A DNA stretch of 64,000 nucleotides from Meghimatium bilineatum (GCA_034231615.1 CM067311.1:23471967-23535966), one strand, 5' to 3'; shown: positions 29,280 through 41,700, counted from the first letter of the stretch. Notes: generated from the sequence alone by a model not told the origin. A program made the numbers and translations.

Positions 29280-29700
29280 CGGAGGTTACTTTAAAAATAC
29301 TATTTTTCAATGGTGGTGGTGAGTTTGAACCTTAAGCTCCCAACACATATCTAAAATATGTACTCACTGCGCAAAACTGAAATCCAATGGGTGAAGCTTC
29401 AAACAAGGTAACGAAGTTTTGCTAATTGTACGAAACACACATAGGCACACAGACAAATCGACGTTTCAACGGAAAGGCCTAAGGATCACAAACATATAAA
29501 TAAAAAACAACAAGTTGGAACGACACAACGTGCGTTCACATGTAGTAAGTTGGTCGAAGTGATAGAAATGAGGTCAAAGGTAACACAAACAGGAAATGAA
29601 CAGAAATAGGAAGTATACAAAAACAAAGCTGAATACATGTTAAAACAAGACCGAGAGATGACGGAACAACCCGATATTATACATATGTTAAGCGCTCATT
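29280..29700. mobile_element. Candidate Penelope-like fragment
   Basis: Has AATCGACGTTTCAACGGAAAG then GGCCTAAGGATCACAAACAT. Similar CG(T/A)TTCGAC...AAAAGG...TTTATCAAGA blocks occur at 40950, 52060 and 54700. The pattern recalls terminal regions of Penelope-like elements in other animals. No RT or GIY-YIG coding is seen here. Confidence 0.35.
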
Positions 29701-30337
29701 CATATCCAAGGGTTTCAGAGTGCCGAATTCATATATATACCGATTCTCAAGCGCCAGCCGGACGACCGCATCCAAAATAAAAACAACTAAATGGCCAAAT
29801 CAAAAATTGCATGTCCAATTACCCTTAAAATGACTAAATTTGATAAATTTTCCGTTAACATGGCCAATATGGCAACACTGCTTCACCGTGACATTGTGCT
29901 TTATTGTGATCTACGGAATAAGATAGACTAGACTTTCGTAGTCTCAATGTTCCTCACCTGATTCCATTTTTGGGCACCAATAACCATGTGCATCTATGTC
30001 GACAGGCAGACGAGGCCGTAGAAAAGGACTTTTTCGGGGGCTTACCTTCAAAGAAAAAAGTCAACTTCTTCTTTTCGTGGGAAATGCTAACATTTTCATG
30101 AGACTTTGTGATATCTTTAGGAAAATCAGTTATGGGGGTAAGGGGTAAGGTTTACCCATATTTTGGCTTGTACTTAGAACTAAATGTTATGTGTTGATTA
30201 TCTAAGGTGGAGTTTCAACATCCCCTCCCCCACTAAATGTCATGTTCTGATTGCCTATGTGGAGGATTTCAAATCTCCCTTCCCCCTTTTTTCAATGGGC
30301 TTGCATGCTGGGGGGGGGGGACTGTGGTATTGTTCAC
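29701..30337. other. Intergenic, dispersed repeat
   Basis: 29701-30000 shows nothing I recognise. From about 30000 the sequence resembles 26120-26378 (GTCATGTTCTGATT, GGAGGATT, G-run), and it leads directly into the 40-bp array. Confidence 0.45.
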
Positions 30338-31212
30338 ATCACACGTGGCAGGCTGTGATTAGTAGTGTATAGTCCACGTCACACGTGTCAGGCTGTGATT
30401 AGTAGTGTATAGTCCACGTCGCATGTTGCAGGCTGTGATTAGTAGTGTATAGTCCACGTCACACGTGGCAGGCTGTGATTAGTAGTGTACTGTCCTCGTC
30501 ACACGTGGCAGGCTGTGTTTTGTAGTGTATAGTCCTCGTCACACGTGGCAGGCTGTGATTAGTAGTGTACTGTCCTCGTCACACGTGTCAGGCTGTGATT
30601 AGTAGTGTATAGTCCACGTCACACGTGTCAGGCTGTGATTAGTAGTGTATAGTCCACGTCGCATGTTGCAGGCTGTGATTAGTAGTGTATAGTCCACGTC
30701 GCATGTTGCAGGCTGTGATTAGTAGTGTATAGTACACGTCGCATGTTGCAGGCTGTAATTAGTAGTGTATTGTCCTCGTCACACGTGGCAGGCTGTGTTT
30801 TGTTGTGTATTGTACACGTCACATTCTGCAGGCTGTGTTTTGTTGTGTATTGTACACGTCACATTCTGCAGGCTGTGTTTTGTAGTGTATTGTCCACGTC
30901 ACACGCTGCAGGCTGTGTTTTGTTGTGTATTGTACACGTCACATTCTGCAGGCTGTGTTTTGTTGTGTATTGTACACGTCACATTCTGCAGGCTGTGTTT
31001 TGTAGTGTATTGTCCATGTCACACGCTGCAGGCTGTATTTTGTAATGTATTGTCCACGTCACATGCTGCAGGCTGTGATTAGTAGTGTATAGTCCACGTC
31101 ACACGCTGCAGGCTGTGGTTAGTCGAGTATTGTCCACGTCACACGTGGCAGACTGTGATTGGTAGTGTATTGGCCACGTCACACGCTGCAGGCTGTGTTT
31201 TGTAGTGTAGTA
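30338..31212. repeat. 40-bp minisatellite
   Basis: About 22 units of CACGTCACACGTGGCAGGCT then GTGATTAGTAGTGTATAGTC. Variants (ACATTCTGCAGG, GCATGTTGCAGG, TTTTGTTGTGTA) are clustered, and an 80-120-bp higher-order pattern appears around 30790-31030. Three units equal 40 codons with no stops, giving spurious open frames. Confidence 0.97.
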
Positions 31213-31925
31213 GTTAAAAATACAACTACTGGTTGTCTGTATGTTAGCGATATTGTTGAAAGCTGGATAAACAGAACATCACTTCTTTGAGCATAACTTT
31301 ACCTAAAGTATGTGAAATCCCCACAATTATTTTTTATAACCATCTGCTAATTTGACGTAAAAATTTCCGTATTGAATATCCTGCCTTCTCTCTAGTTTTT
31401 GTGTATTTTAACTGGCGAACTGTTTGAATATTTACCGCACCGCCGCGCCACTAAGCAAAATACGAACAAGAACATGACTCGTGCTGCATATGTAAGCTAA
31501 AACTATTCGAAACTCATATACATATATTTTGAGAATCCCCGATCAGACAGATCTAGAGGTCACTATGTACTGTCTCACCGGGCTCTTGATAATGATAACA
31601 TTAAATACAACTTGTGCTAGCTAGCAAAATTATAGTTCTGACATAAGCTTAGTCTGGTAAGATGACAACTCATTTATTCAATTCTACCACGTTTCTGATT
31701 GCTAATAATTCTTTTCTCTCGACCTGGTATTGTCTCGAAAGTGTTTATTATTTCTCAAGCTTAATCATCTTTTAGCATTATAATTTATTTGTTAATATTT
31801 AACACAAATATGGACAGATGTTTCGATTGCTTATTACTTTAGATTCTACGCATGTTTACATTTTTGCTGTCATTCTAGTTTTATAAACTTTCATTTCTCC
31901 TTCGTAGTGTAAAATAAGCATGTAT
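31213..31925. other. Intergenic, nothing recognised
   Basis: AT-rich DNA without recognisable features. Confidence 0.4.
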
Positions 31926-31929
31926 TAAA

Positions 31930-32105
31930 TTCTATGCGGTTCATTTACACTATTCTGTTATTTGTTTAACTTCGTTAAACTCTATAATGTTTATACTATT
32001 CTGTTATTTTGTTTAACTGTTTTTAACTCTACAAGGTTTAGTAACAACATTATTGTGCTATTTTGTGTGACTATAAGTTTGGTTACACTATTCTGTTATT
32101 TCGTG
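31930..32105. repeat. Degenerate 45-50-bp tandem repeat
   Basis: About four diverged units with ACTATTCTGTTATTT(T/C)GTTTAAC. Confidence 0.75.
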
Positions 32106-32129
32106 TAACCTTTGTTCTAAAACTCCCGC

Positions 32130-32570
32130 TCGACCTCTCTCGTAAATTTCCATCAAGTAGGAAGCATGCGGATAAATGAAAATAATTCTTACAGCTGACG
32201 GGAATTGAACCAGTCTGTTCTAGCAGCACCGAATTGCGCAACACAAGTAAACAGGTTTTCCGTACTTGACCAATCACTTCCTCAAAAAAATATGTGGTCT
32301 CGTCAAGACTTTCAGCCTGTGTACTCTAGTCACTGAGAACAGATCAGTCGAAACAAGAACTATTACAACATCAACGAACATCCCGTACAAGTATTAAAGT
32401 TTCCTCAGGAACACAAACACAGAGCAAGCATATTCGTTCACAAGGGCCAATAGGTCTTCGTGTAAACATAAATAACATAGAGACAGAACAATGTTGCTTC
32501 AAATAAAATCTTATACAAGTAAATTCAAGTAGGAAGCATGAGGATAAATGAAAATAATTCTTACAGCTGA
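32130..32570 (-). mobile_element. SINE type 2, tandem dimer on the minus strand
   Basis: One complete unit (about 32150-32524) followed by the start of a second (CAAGTAGGAAGCATGAGGAT at 32527), a period of about 374 bp. The minus strand has GTGGTTGGTCAAGTACGG-like and CTGGTTCAATTCCCGTCAG boxes. LINE-A copy 4 interrupts the second unit, which resumes at 34150. Confidence 0.75.
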
Positions 32571-34149
32571 CGGGAATTACAGTGGTATCCCTCTACTGTC
32601 CATCGCTGGAAAGATATTTGCTAGAATTCTTTTGAACCGTCTTACACATCATCTTAATGAAGGATTATTTAAGAAAGTCAATGTGGTTTCAGAAAAAAAA
32701 CGTGCAACAACTGATATGGTCTTTAATGAAAGACAACTTCAAGAAAAATGTCAAGTACATGCCTGTACATGACATTCATAGACTTAACAAAAGAATTTGG
32801 CATAGAAAGTAAAGAGGGGGCTGTGGAAGAATATGGGAAAATATGGATGTCCACAAAATTTATCACAATGGTGCAGCAATTGCATGATGGATTGCAAGCT
32901 AGAGTTCAGGATGATGGAGAGTTATCTGAAACGTTTCCTGTTTCAAATGGAGTAAAACAGGGATGTGTATTAGCACCTATTATTTTTAGCATTATATTCT
33001 CTCCTATGTTGGATGATGCTTTCGAAGATCTGGATTTGGGAGTAGACATCATATATCGCATAGATGGAAAGTTGTTTAACCTTCGGCGGCTCCTAGCAAA
33101 AACCAGCAGCAAATAACAAACAGTCAGGGGACTCCTATTTGCTGATGACTGTGTGTCCTAAATGCCAACACTCAGGCTGATCTACAAAGTATTATAGACA
33201 GATTCTACACAACCTGTACCAACTTTGGACTTACTGCTATTAACAGAGAAAACAGAGTCATGTTACAACCAGCCCCTGGAAAAAACTATCTCGAGCCCTG
33301 CATAAAGGTAAATGGTGTAACACTGACAGTTGTGAATAGATTCAAATATCTAGGTAGTACGTTATCACAAAATGCCAACGTTGATGATTAAGTGTATACA
33401 AAGATCGTCACGGCAAGCAGTACTTTCAGCAGATTGTACGCAAATGTTTGACGTAGAAATGTAACCTACAGACTATGCTGAAAGTTTACAGAGCAGTTGT
33501 ACTTCCAGTGCTGTTATACGCTAGTGAAACATGGACTATGTATAGACGTCATGTGAAAAACCTCAATCATTTTTACACTACTTGTCTCAGAAAAGTTATG
33601 AACATCAGATGGCAAAACAAGATTCCAGATACCACTGTCCTTGATAGAGCTGGTATCCCCAGCATTGACACTATCCTGATGCATACACAGATTCGTTGGG
33701 CAGGTCATTTGGTACGTATGCCAGACCATCGTCTGCCAAAGATACTTCTCTATGTTGAGCTGGAGAAGGTAACACAATCTCAAGGTGGTCGAAAGAAACG
33801 CTACAAAGACTCGTTAAAGAACTCACTAAAAGCCTTTGAAATAGACCACGATAATGGGAAGAACATGCACAAAATAGATCTACATGGCGTTCTAAAATCA
33901 ATAAGAGCGCATCATCTTGTAAAAGAGGAGAAATGCAGCAGCTCAACAGCGGAGAGAAGCTAGAAAGTCACGGATAGACCAAGATCCGTCTACAGTCATC
34001 ATTTCATGTCCGAACTGTCCAAGAACATTTACAGCTAGAGTATGGCTTATTAGCCATCTTCGAACTCATATTCAAGGACATAACTCTAAGTGAATTTTCA
34101 AAAGTGGATGAAACAAATGGTCATCATCACTTGTGATTGATGAACGAAC
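32571..34149 (+). mobile_element. LINE-A copy 4, RT domain to 3' end
   Basis: The longest LINE-A copy, 1.58 kb. Broken frames show the RT start (GNYSGIPLLSIAGKIFARIL, LNEGLF), FIDLTKEF, GVKQGCVLAPIIFS, KVYRAVVLPVLLYASETW, KVMNIRWQNKIPDTTV and MPDHRLPKILLY, then the finger. The stops and frameshifts mark it as dead. The flanks ATAATTCTTACAGCTGACGG and ATAATTCTTACAGCTGAACG indicate a target duplication of about 25 bp within SINE type 2. Confidence 0.9.
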
Positions 34150-34262
34150 ATAATTCTTACAGCTGAACGGAATTGACCAGGTTACATTCTAGCGGACCCG
34201 AATCGCCTAACAACTCAAATAAACAGGGTTTTCGTTCTTTACCAACCATATCCGCCTGTTAT
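34150..34262 (-). mobile_element. SINE type 2, continuation after LINE-A
   Basis: Right part of the second SINE unit begun at 32525: AATTCTTACAGCTGAACGGAA, CCGAATCGCC and AAACAGGGTTTTCG. It is more diverged than the first unit. Confidence 0.65.
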
Positions 34263-34329
34263 TTACTTTGAAATGCAGTGAATCACAAAACTTTATTTAA
34301 ACGCGCAAAGTAAAAATCATGTTAACAGA

Positions 34330-34970
34330 TATAGCAACCCAAAAATCAGAATAGGCAATACCGAATTAGAATGTGTGGATAAATTTAAATACTTAGGGGC
34401 AAACATCAACGGTGCAGGAGATGCATGCAGAAATAAGGAAGAGATTGGCAATGGCATATTGTAAAATAGCAAACTTGAAAAGCATATTAAAAAAAAACAT
34501 AATAGAAACGAAACTTCTAATGCTAAGAACTTTTATTTTTCCGGTTGCAACATACGGCTGTGAAACATGGACCCTAAGTAAAATAAGCGGCAAAGAAGAT
34601 CTGTGTCTTTGAGATTAAATGCTACAGAAAAATACTTAGAATATCATGGAAGGAAAAACAAAGAGAAACTCAGATATTATTAAAACATTGAAGATGCCAG
34701 AGTGTTGGTAACTAAACACAATAACAAAAATTAAACTACACCTGTTTGTTCATATAAAGACACAAATGTATAGAACGACAAATAATGAAGGACAGAGCAC
34801 CTGGGTGGAGGAGAAATCGCAGAAAAGAAGAAGATGGACTGACGACATTAAAGATAACATGAATGCGTCGTTGGAAAATGCAAGCCACATGGCCCAAGAC
34901 AGAGAGTGGTTCAATGAGTTCATTGGGAAGACAAAGTTCTGGAGAGAATACTTCACATGACATGGACATC
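34330..34970 (+). mobile_element. LINE-C, 3' part of ORF2
   Basis: Reads MAYCKIANLKSIL, LLMLRTFIFPVATYGCETW, RRRWTDDIKDNMNAS and FIGKTKFWREYFT with stop at 34958-34960, across several frame breaks. It is the same family as 22510-23065. Confidence 0.85.
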
Positions 34971-35159
34971 GGATGAGTTCACAGACTGTACATAAGGCGA
35001 AAGACTAGTTTCAGATTACCAGATAACGCTACAACACTAGAATAACGAATGGACAACTGTTACCTTCCATTCAGACGTTTCAAGCAATTTCTACGGCTGA
35101 TTAGTTCATATATCGTATGACGTGTATTAAATCTCGCCTATCTGAGGGCTGCCACCTAA

Positions 35160-35645
35160 TTCTCATCATCATCATTAGGTACCATGCCGGCTGGCGTAGG
35201 CGATCATGGCTCTCCACATCTATCTGTCCACAGTATTATGTATCAAAGTAGTTGTTGTTTTCTTGCCGTGCCAGGTTGTCAAACTGTCTAATATTTTCTC
35301 ATATTTCCTCTGTCTCTGCTGCCTTCAATTTTGCCTGTTGTGACTATGTTCTCTAAATCTGCCTGTCTCATGAAGTGGCCAAAAAAAGAAGATTGCCTTT
35401 TTCTTATATTGTTGATTAAGGTCCGTTTCGCATTTGACTCTTTCAACACCTCTACATTATTTTTTCTGGCAGTCCGTGGTATTCTCAGCATTCTTCTGTA
35501 GAACCACATCTCTGTAGCCTCTAATTATCCACTTTATTTATTGTCCAAGAATCGCACCAATATGTTAGTATAGGGGTTATAGAGCACTGCAGAACTCTCT
35601 TTCTCACCTCTAATGACAGAAAATATTACACAGTATATTTTTCAT
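35160..35645 (-). mobile_element. LINE-E, ORF2 C-terminal part
   Basis: The minus strand encodes MWFYRRMLRIPRTARKNNVE and RQSSFFGHFMRQADLENIVT, then the 3' end with CATGCCGGCTGGCGTAGGCG. Related to 28750-29135 (inverted) and 24880-25335. Confidence 0.8.
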
Positions 35646-35697
35646 TTTTCTGAATATTGTTTTTGACTGTCCTATTCTGCATCTTATTTCTGGTGCA

Positions 35698-35765
35698 CCT
35701 TCTTCTTCTTCTTCTTCTTCTTCTTCTTCAGCGTTCGTTCTCATGTAACCACAACGAATTTATCG
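35698..35765 (-). mobile_element. SINE type 3 tail fragment
   Basis: (CTT)n followed by CAGCGTTCGTTCTCATG. This is the reversed GAA-rich tail and 3' end of SINE type 3, as at 60508. Confidence 0.5.
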
Positions 35766-37080
35766 TGTGATTTCCGCCGGGGAGGGTGAAGTACGTTGTG
35801 CCGCAAGTTCCACAGTAGAACTGTGATTATTTGCACCCTGTTGGCCACTCTGTGACCTTGACGTCCGAGGTCCAACACATCCAATTTCGTCATTCCTTTA
35901 TTTCGGGTTTGGTCCCTAGTCCGTGACAGCCTCTGTCTGTCGCCGGGCTCGATGGTGTGTAGTGCCTCTTCGCCAAGACGCTTGTCGAGCGCGTCTATCT
36001 TGCACGAGGTGTTCCACCATCTATGAACTCATCTCGAGCAGTTGGACGTACTGTGCCTGTGCCCATCGGGTACTGAACCGTTGTTCATCCGCGAGTCTGG
36101 TTCCGTATGAGGAAGAATTCGCCAGAAGAGTTGGACCCTGGCTCGTTCGCCCTCCTACCCGAGGCGTCGTTCACCGACATCGTGAACCCCTCGTCCAAGT
36201 TCGAGTCTCACACCACGCGTTTGAGAGCAAGGCGTTCTCGAGCTAAGCGACCTTGTCCAATAGCGCCTGAGCCCGTCAGATACTGAACCCTTTCTCTCTG
36301 CAAGTGTGTTTCCGGTAAAGGAAAGCTTGACAGTAGAGTTGGGCCAGGGCTAAATCGTTGTCCCTTTTGTGCCTGAGCCAACAGGTACTGAACCCTTTCT
36401 CTCTGCAAGTGTATTTCTGGTAAAGGAAATCTTGACAGAAGAGTTGGGCCAGGACTGCCATCGTTGTCCCTTTTTTGTCTAAGCCCATCGGGTACGACAC
36501 CCTTTCTCTTCGCGAGCATAATTCCGGTTTATGAAGGCTCGACTTTAGAGTTGGGTTAGGTCTTCTTGCTTTTCCGAACGCCCATGATTGGGTCTTGGTC
36601 TCTGCCTATGAGGAGCACAGGTAACTAGAAGCTCGTCTCAAGCTAACAGAGCTTATAGTTCCCCTTTCCTAGGAACTTTTCACTTTCTATTTGCAGTTCG
36701 CGCTCCCATCTGGCGCTGTTCTGCCCTTTCCTTGTGTCATTGTACTCATTATGACATATATTTGTTTCTACCATGCATCCACCTTTACGTGCCTTTTACA
36801 TTGGCCGCCCCTCCAATGTCCTGACTGGACTAACTGGCGTCACTGTATGTCGATAGTTTCGCTGTATGTGGTGATGCTGGTGGTGTCGGAGATATTGTCT
36901 GTCTCTTTTGCAGTCAAATATCTTTCCATCTGCTACCTCCACATTCTCGGACACGATTCCCAAATGATTTGGCCAGAATCAGCTCGAGTTGCTGTTTTTT
37001 CTGTTACCGGGGTGCACCGTGAGAAGGTACATTTGGGATCTTGGTTATCTACTAACCCTGGGTCCGCCTAGAGCAATGCG
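35766..37080. other. GC-richer unclassified block with 119-bp repeat
   Basis: Composition and word use differ from the surroundings. 36045-36560 holds about four diverged units of roughly 119 bp sharing GGTACTGAACCCTTTCTCTC and AGAGTTGGGCCAGG. Two short open frames, 35923-36246 and 36691-37071, have no family resemblance. It may be part of a large mobile element whose coding region is elsewhere. Confidence 0.45.
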
Positions 37081-37380
37081 TTCCCTTTCCACCCCTCTGT
37101 TGCACCTAATTCTACACAGACATAAACTTATATTCTTACCGGAGTTTCCAGATGGTTAGAACTGTTTATGGCCAAATTGTTAATAAAAAAAAGACCAAAT
37201 TTGAACAGTTTTTAAATTAACTTCTTTGAATATATCTTCATTATGTTTTTTATCTTTCCATGGTTTTCGTCATATTAATCTATAAAACCACATATATGCT
37301 GCCTCTACATACTTTTTCACTATTCTGCTGATTGTTTAAGACATACTTCCACACATCAGAATTGGTTTTCTATCTATAAA
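37081..37380. other. Intergenic, nothing recognised
   Basis: AT-rich, no features recognised. Confidence 0.4.
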
Positions 37381-37382
37381 CC

Positions 37383-37565
37383 AGTAGCCCGTCAGGGTCT
37401 TTGGGGTACCACATTGGATGTTTCAGCACAAAGAGTCCTCCAGCGATTTCTATCTTCAACGATGCGGATGAGTAAGGAAAAATCGTGTCCTTTTCATTCC
37501 TTGATGTTTGCCCATGTCCTTATTTGCCCTCCTTGTTTCTTCCCACATCGACGGTTCCCTGTAGT
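37383..37565 (-). mobile_element. LINE-H C-terminal fragment, copy 2
   Basis: Inverted and more diverged copy of 27825-28012; the two share GTACCACATTGGA, AGAGTCCTCCAGCGA and ACGATGCGGATGAGT-like blocks. Confidence 0.7.
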
Positions 37566-37850
37566 ATTGTTTATGACAAGTAATCATAAGGATTATTTTT
37601 GGGATTTGGTTTGACAAGGATTTGGTATTATATAACTTCTAAGAACTCTATTTTTCACTTCAATTAACAAAGATATATTACATAGGATTTCATCTTGTGA
37701 AATGTTTCATTAACACCACATTACTATGGTAATTAATTATGGACAAGAATAGGATATTTAAACCATTACAAAAACATTATCTAGAGACAGACACACTGTA
37801 AGAGCATATGATGTTGCGATTAAAAGATTATAGGATTACTTCCTGTCGAG
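37566..37850. other. Intergenic, nothing recognised
   Basis: AT-rich, no features recognised. Confidence 0.4.
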
Positions 37851-37859
37851 TCAAAACAT

Positions 37860-38066
37860 ATGCTAAAGACAGAGCGCACGTTACAATGTTTATATATTTA
37901 AACAGAAAACACTAGACAATTCTTCATATATGTGACAGACAGAGAGCACTAGACGATCTTTATAAATGTTACAGACAGAGAGCGTTAGACGATCCTTTAC
38001 ATATATTACAGGCAGAGAGCACTAGATGATGTTAGGTATATTACAGACAGAAAACACTAGACGATC

Positions 38067-38156
<90 letters not shown>

Positions 38157-38640
38157 CAGACAGAGGATTAGACGATCCTTATTGCCAGAGATCATTAGTT
38201 GATCCTTATATATGCACCAGACAGAAAGCACTAGGCGAGCGTTTATATATGTTACAGACAGAGAACACTAGACAATCCTGTATATATGTTACAGACAGAG
38301 AGCACTAGACGATACTTATTAATAGACAGAGAGCACGAGACAATCCTGTATATATGTTACAGATAGAGAACGCTAGACGATCATTTTTGACAAAGCAGCA
38401 GGTGATTTTTATATATGTGACAAAGAGAACTTGACGATTCTTATTTATGTTACATACAAAGAGCACTTGACGATTCTTATTTATGTTACAGACATAGAGC
38501 ACTTGACGATTCTTATATATGATACAGACAGAGAGCACTTGACGATTCTCATATATGTTACAGACAGAGCACTTGACGATCGTTTATATATGTGACAGAC
38601 ATCGAACAATAGACGATACTTTATATATTTTAGAGACAGA
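37860..38640. repeat. Degenerate 37-bp minisatellite with a (TA)n core
   Basis: Roughly 18 units of ACAGACAGAGAGCACTAGAC, GATCCTTATATATGTT. In one unit (38070-38154) the TATATA part has grown into a long (TA)n tract. The array ends about 24 bp before the ATG of the GLYAT-like gene, so it occupies the position expected for promoter or 5' UTR. Confidence 0.9.
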
Positions 38641-38663
38641 GCATAAGAAGCCCGTGATTTTCC

Positions 38664-38747
38664 ATGGAGCCCCTACATAAAGTGACCACAGAGGAGTTGC
38701 CAATTTTGCTTGAGTGGACGAGTAAGCATCTCCCAGATGCATACAAG
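38664..38747 (+). CDS. GLYAT-like: GLYAT-like exon 1
   Basis: 28 codons from ATG to AAG, then donor GTTGGT. It encodes MEPLHKVTTEELPILLEW and HLPDAYK, matching the LP-x-SLKVYG region at the start of GLYAT proteins. This is the first ATG in frame. An untranslated upstream exon cannot be excluded. Confidence 0.82.
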
Positions 38748-41700
38748 GTTGGTTAACTATTTGCTTGTCTCAGCAATATAAGCCTAATTGTTAATGAGAA
38801 ACCAAATCTTCGAAAATTGCTTATTTGACTATTGTCATTAATTGTCACACAAAGCATAATCATAGTGACAAACGAAAACCACGGCAATAATCAAATGAAA
38901 CCATATATAAAGGCTTGATTTCCCATTAGCCAGTAGCTCTTATGTTGTAGACGGTCATGGTCTTGGACAAAGAACTGGTGGCTCACTAACTGAAGTGATT
39001 GTATAACTAATAGAACACCGTATATCTTTTCTTAAAAATTTGATGGCATGCAGAAACGAAACTATTTTGCAAGATGTCGTTCTTAAGAGGGAAAATAGAA
39101 ACTGCTATAAAATAAAGTCAACTTATAATAATACAATATAATAATTCTTAATAAAGCTGTGAAAAGTGTGGGTTTTTTAAAAGAAATACTTAGAGAAGAT
39201 TGAAAGAATATTATTAGAATCCATCTTTCTGCAGAGTGTGGCAAATCTGAAGCTGTCCATACATTCATGTTTAAGATGATTGTGGCAACTCTGAAGTAGA
39301 CAAAACGCTGTCTATAAATTACGTCAACAATTTTATGTCAAATATTGACCAACCACTTCTCCCCCTTGTCAGCAGCTGTCAAGAATTTAGGGACATCTCC
39401 CCTGCATAAGTATGTCAACCAACATGGGGATAGAGATTAGACAACGAGATACTATTCACTTTCAAATATTATCCTATTAATTATTATTAAATATAAATAT
39501 TATCCAATGAACAATTGAGAGTGAAAGTAGAACATGTGATGAATAAAATATTGGCTTGATAGCATCAACGAATAGTCAGTGTGTAATTTGATCACATTCG
39601 TGGTTGTGTATATGAATCTGTGCCAGGTTTTTTTGTGCTGATAGCTCAAATGTGACACCGCTACATCCAAAACGAACTGCGAATTTTATTCATCATCATC
39701 AGGTAGCACATCCTGAACAGGATGTAGCAGTTATAACAGCCTTTCGAAACGTCTGTCGACCTTGAGACAGTCTTCCTGTTTCTGTTATTGTCATGTTCAA
39801 TTGGTCTTTGATGTCTTGTGCTCATCGTCTTCTTGGTCTGCCTTTTATTCGTCTCACTGGCATCATCCCCTCAATTATGGTCTTCTCTAGGCTGTCATGG
39901 CGTTTGATATAGTAAAAATATTGTAGTTTTCTGGAAAGAACCATGCCGTTTAGCCAGTTTTCTTTTACATTCATTACTATTAATATAATTAGTATAATTG
40001 ATAACCATCCTTAAGAAAAATAGTAATGGATGTATATTAGACTCAATACAAATGTATGTTTACCTCACTATTTACTTTATTGTGTTCAGAAATATTAGAC
40101 TCAATACAAATGTATGTTTACCTCACTATTTCAATGTGTTCAGATATATTATACAGTGTATGAAGAGCTCAAAGGAAGATGGTCAGGGCCTACTTATTAC
40201 ACTCTGGGGTGGCCCAATATATTAGCAGTTGGTGAAGGCCCCGTTGATCCATCTAAGTGTAAGGTGAGACGTCCATACTTTTCAATATTTTCTTGTTAGT
40301 AATTTCAGATACTTATTACAAAATCCCTATTATCTGCAGGAACCGCGATTGCATGTTGTTCGTCCATCACAAGTGATGACCATTTGTTGCATCCCCTTTT
40401 GAAAATTCAATTAGAGTTATGTCCTTGACTATGGGTTCGTACATGGCTAATGAGCCATACTCTAGCTGTAAATGTCCTTGGACAGTTCGGACATCGAATG
40501 ACCACAGTACACGGATCTTGGTCTATCCGTGACTTTCTAGCTGCTCTCCGCTGTTGAGCTGCTGCATTTCTCTTCTTTTTACAAGATGATGCGCTCTTTT
40601 TGATTGTTGAACGCCATGTAGATCTATTTTGTGCAAGTTCTTACCATGTATCGTGGTATATTTCAAAGGCTCCCGTTTGCATAACTAACGCTGATAGGTC
40701 AGGGCCGTAGATACGACTGTGGTAGCGAGAGGAATTCCCATAATGATGATGAAATAATGCATTTAGCTGTAAACATGTAAGTCTTGATATCACATAGCCT
40801 TTCTGGAAAGTCAATGATATCTGAGCCATCCATTCTCGATCTATTTCAAGGTACTGCAGCAAAACTGAATTCCAACACGCGAAACTTGGAATATTGTACG
40901 TTTTTCTAATCACTGGAAACACACACAATAACACGCACAAAAAGTCGTTTCGACCAAAAAGCCTTTATCAAGAATACATTCACAACATAATAGGACGAGC
41001 AAGAACAGCATTATTGACGATCACGCGCAAATGGGAGAGATAAATATAGATACAACTTGGAAGAATAAAAACTAGAAGGTCAGATGTGACACAAAAAGAC
41101 AAAACATTAACCCCCCCCCCCCACACACACACACACACACAAATAATATCAGATATCTATAGAATAAATCAAACATAAAAACGACGGAACAAAATATATC
41201 ATACATAGGACTGACCTGTATTGATCCCAAAGGGCTCAAAACATATGCTCTTCTCAGTTCTGTAACTAGCCACACACGGGCTGATATGAGGTTGTCTCAA
41301 AGACATGGTTCTGTAAGGGAGGTTTATGGATGCATATTTAATCCTCGAAGGGAGACATTCCAGTGTGCCAGTATCCTAGGATTACCATATCCTGCCAGGA
41401 GCACAGGATACACTTTTATGCCAACTATATTACCATTCTTCTGGCAGATGTATTGGCACATTCGCAGTGATGGCACATTTAGCATTTCCCGCGTCACGTA
41501 GTGTTTCTGCCACAAAAGGACAAATGTTTGATGTCAACTGGCAGGCATTTCATCGTTATCTATTTGGATAAATTTGTTAGAAGACAAGTGTACGAAATTG
41601 AGACAGGTTGTCACAATGATAACTTCTTTACAGGTGACAGTTTGTCAGCTTACCCTCCAAGTTTATTTAGTTGTCTCCTACAACATACCTGGAATGAAGA

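Noticed and set aside
30725..31082. Two overlapping open frames of about 105 codons
   Set aside because: Both come from the 40-bp minisatellite (three units equal 40 codons).
35923..36246. 107-codon Arg/Cys-rich open frame
   Set aside because: No family resemblance, and it overlaps the 119-bp repeat block. Probably chance openness in GC-richer DNA.
36691..37071. 126-codon open frame with hydrophobic stretches
   Set aside because: No recognisable domain, no convincing splice sites, and it lies in a repeat-like block.
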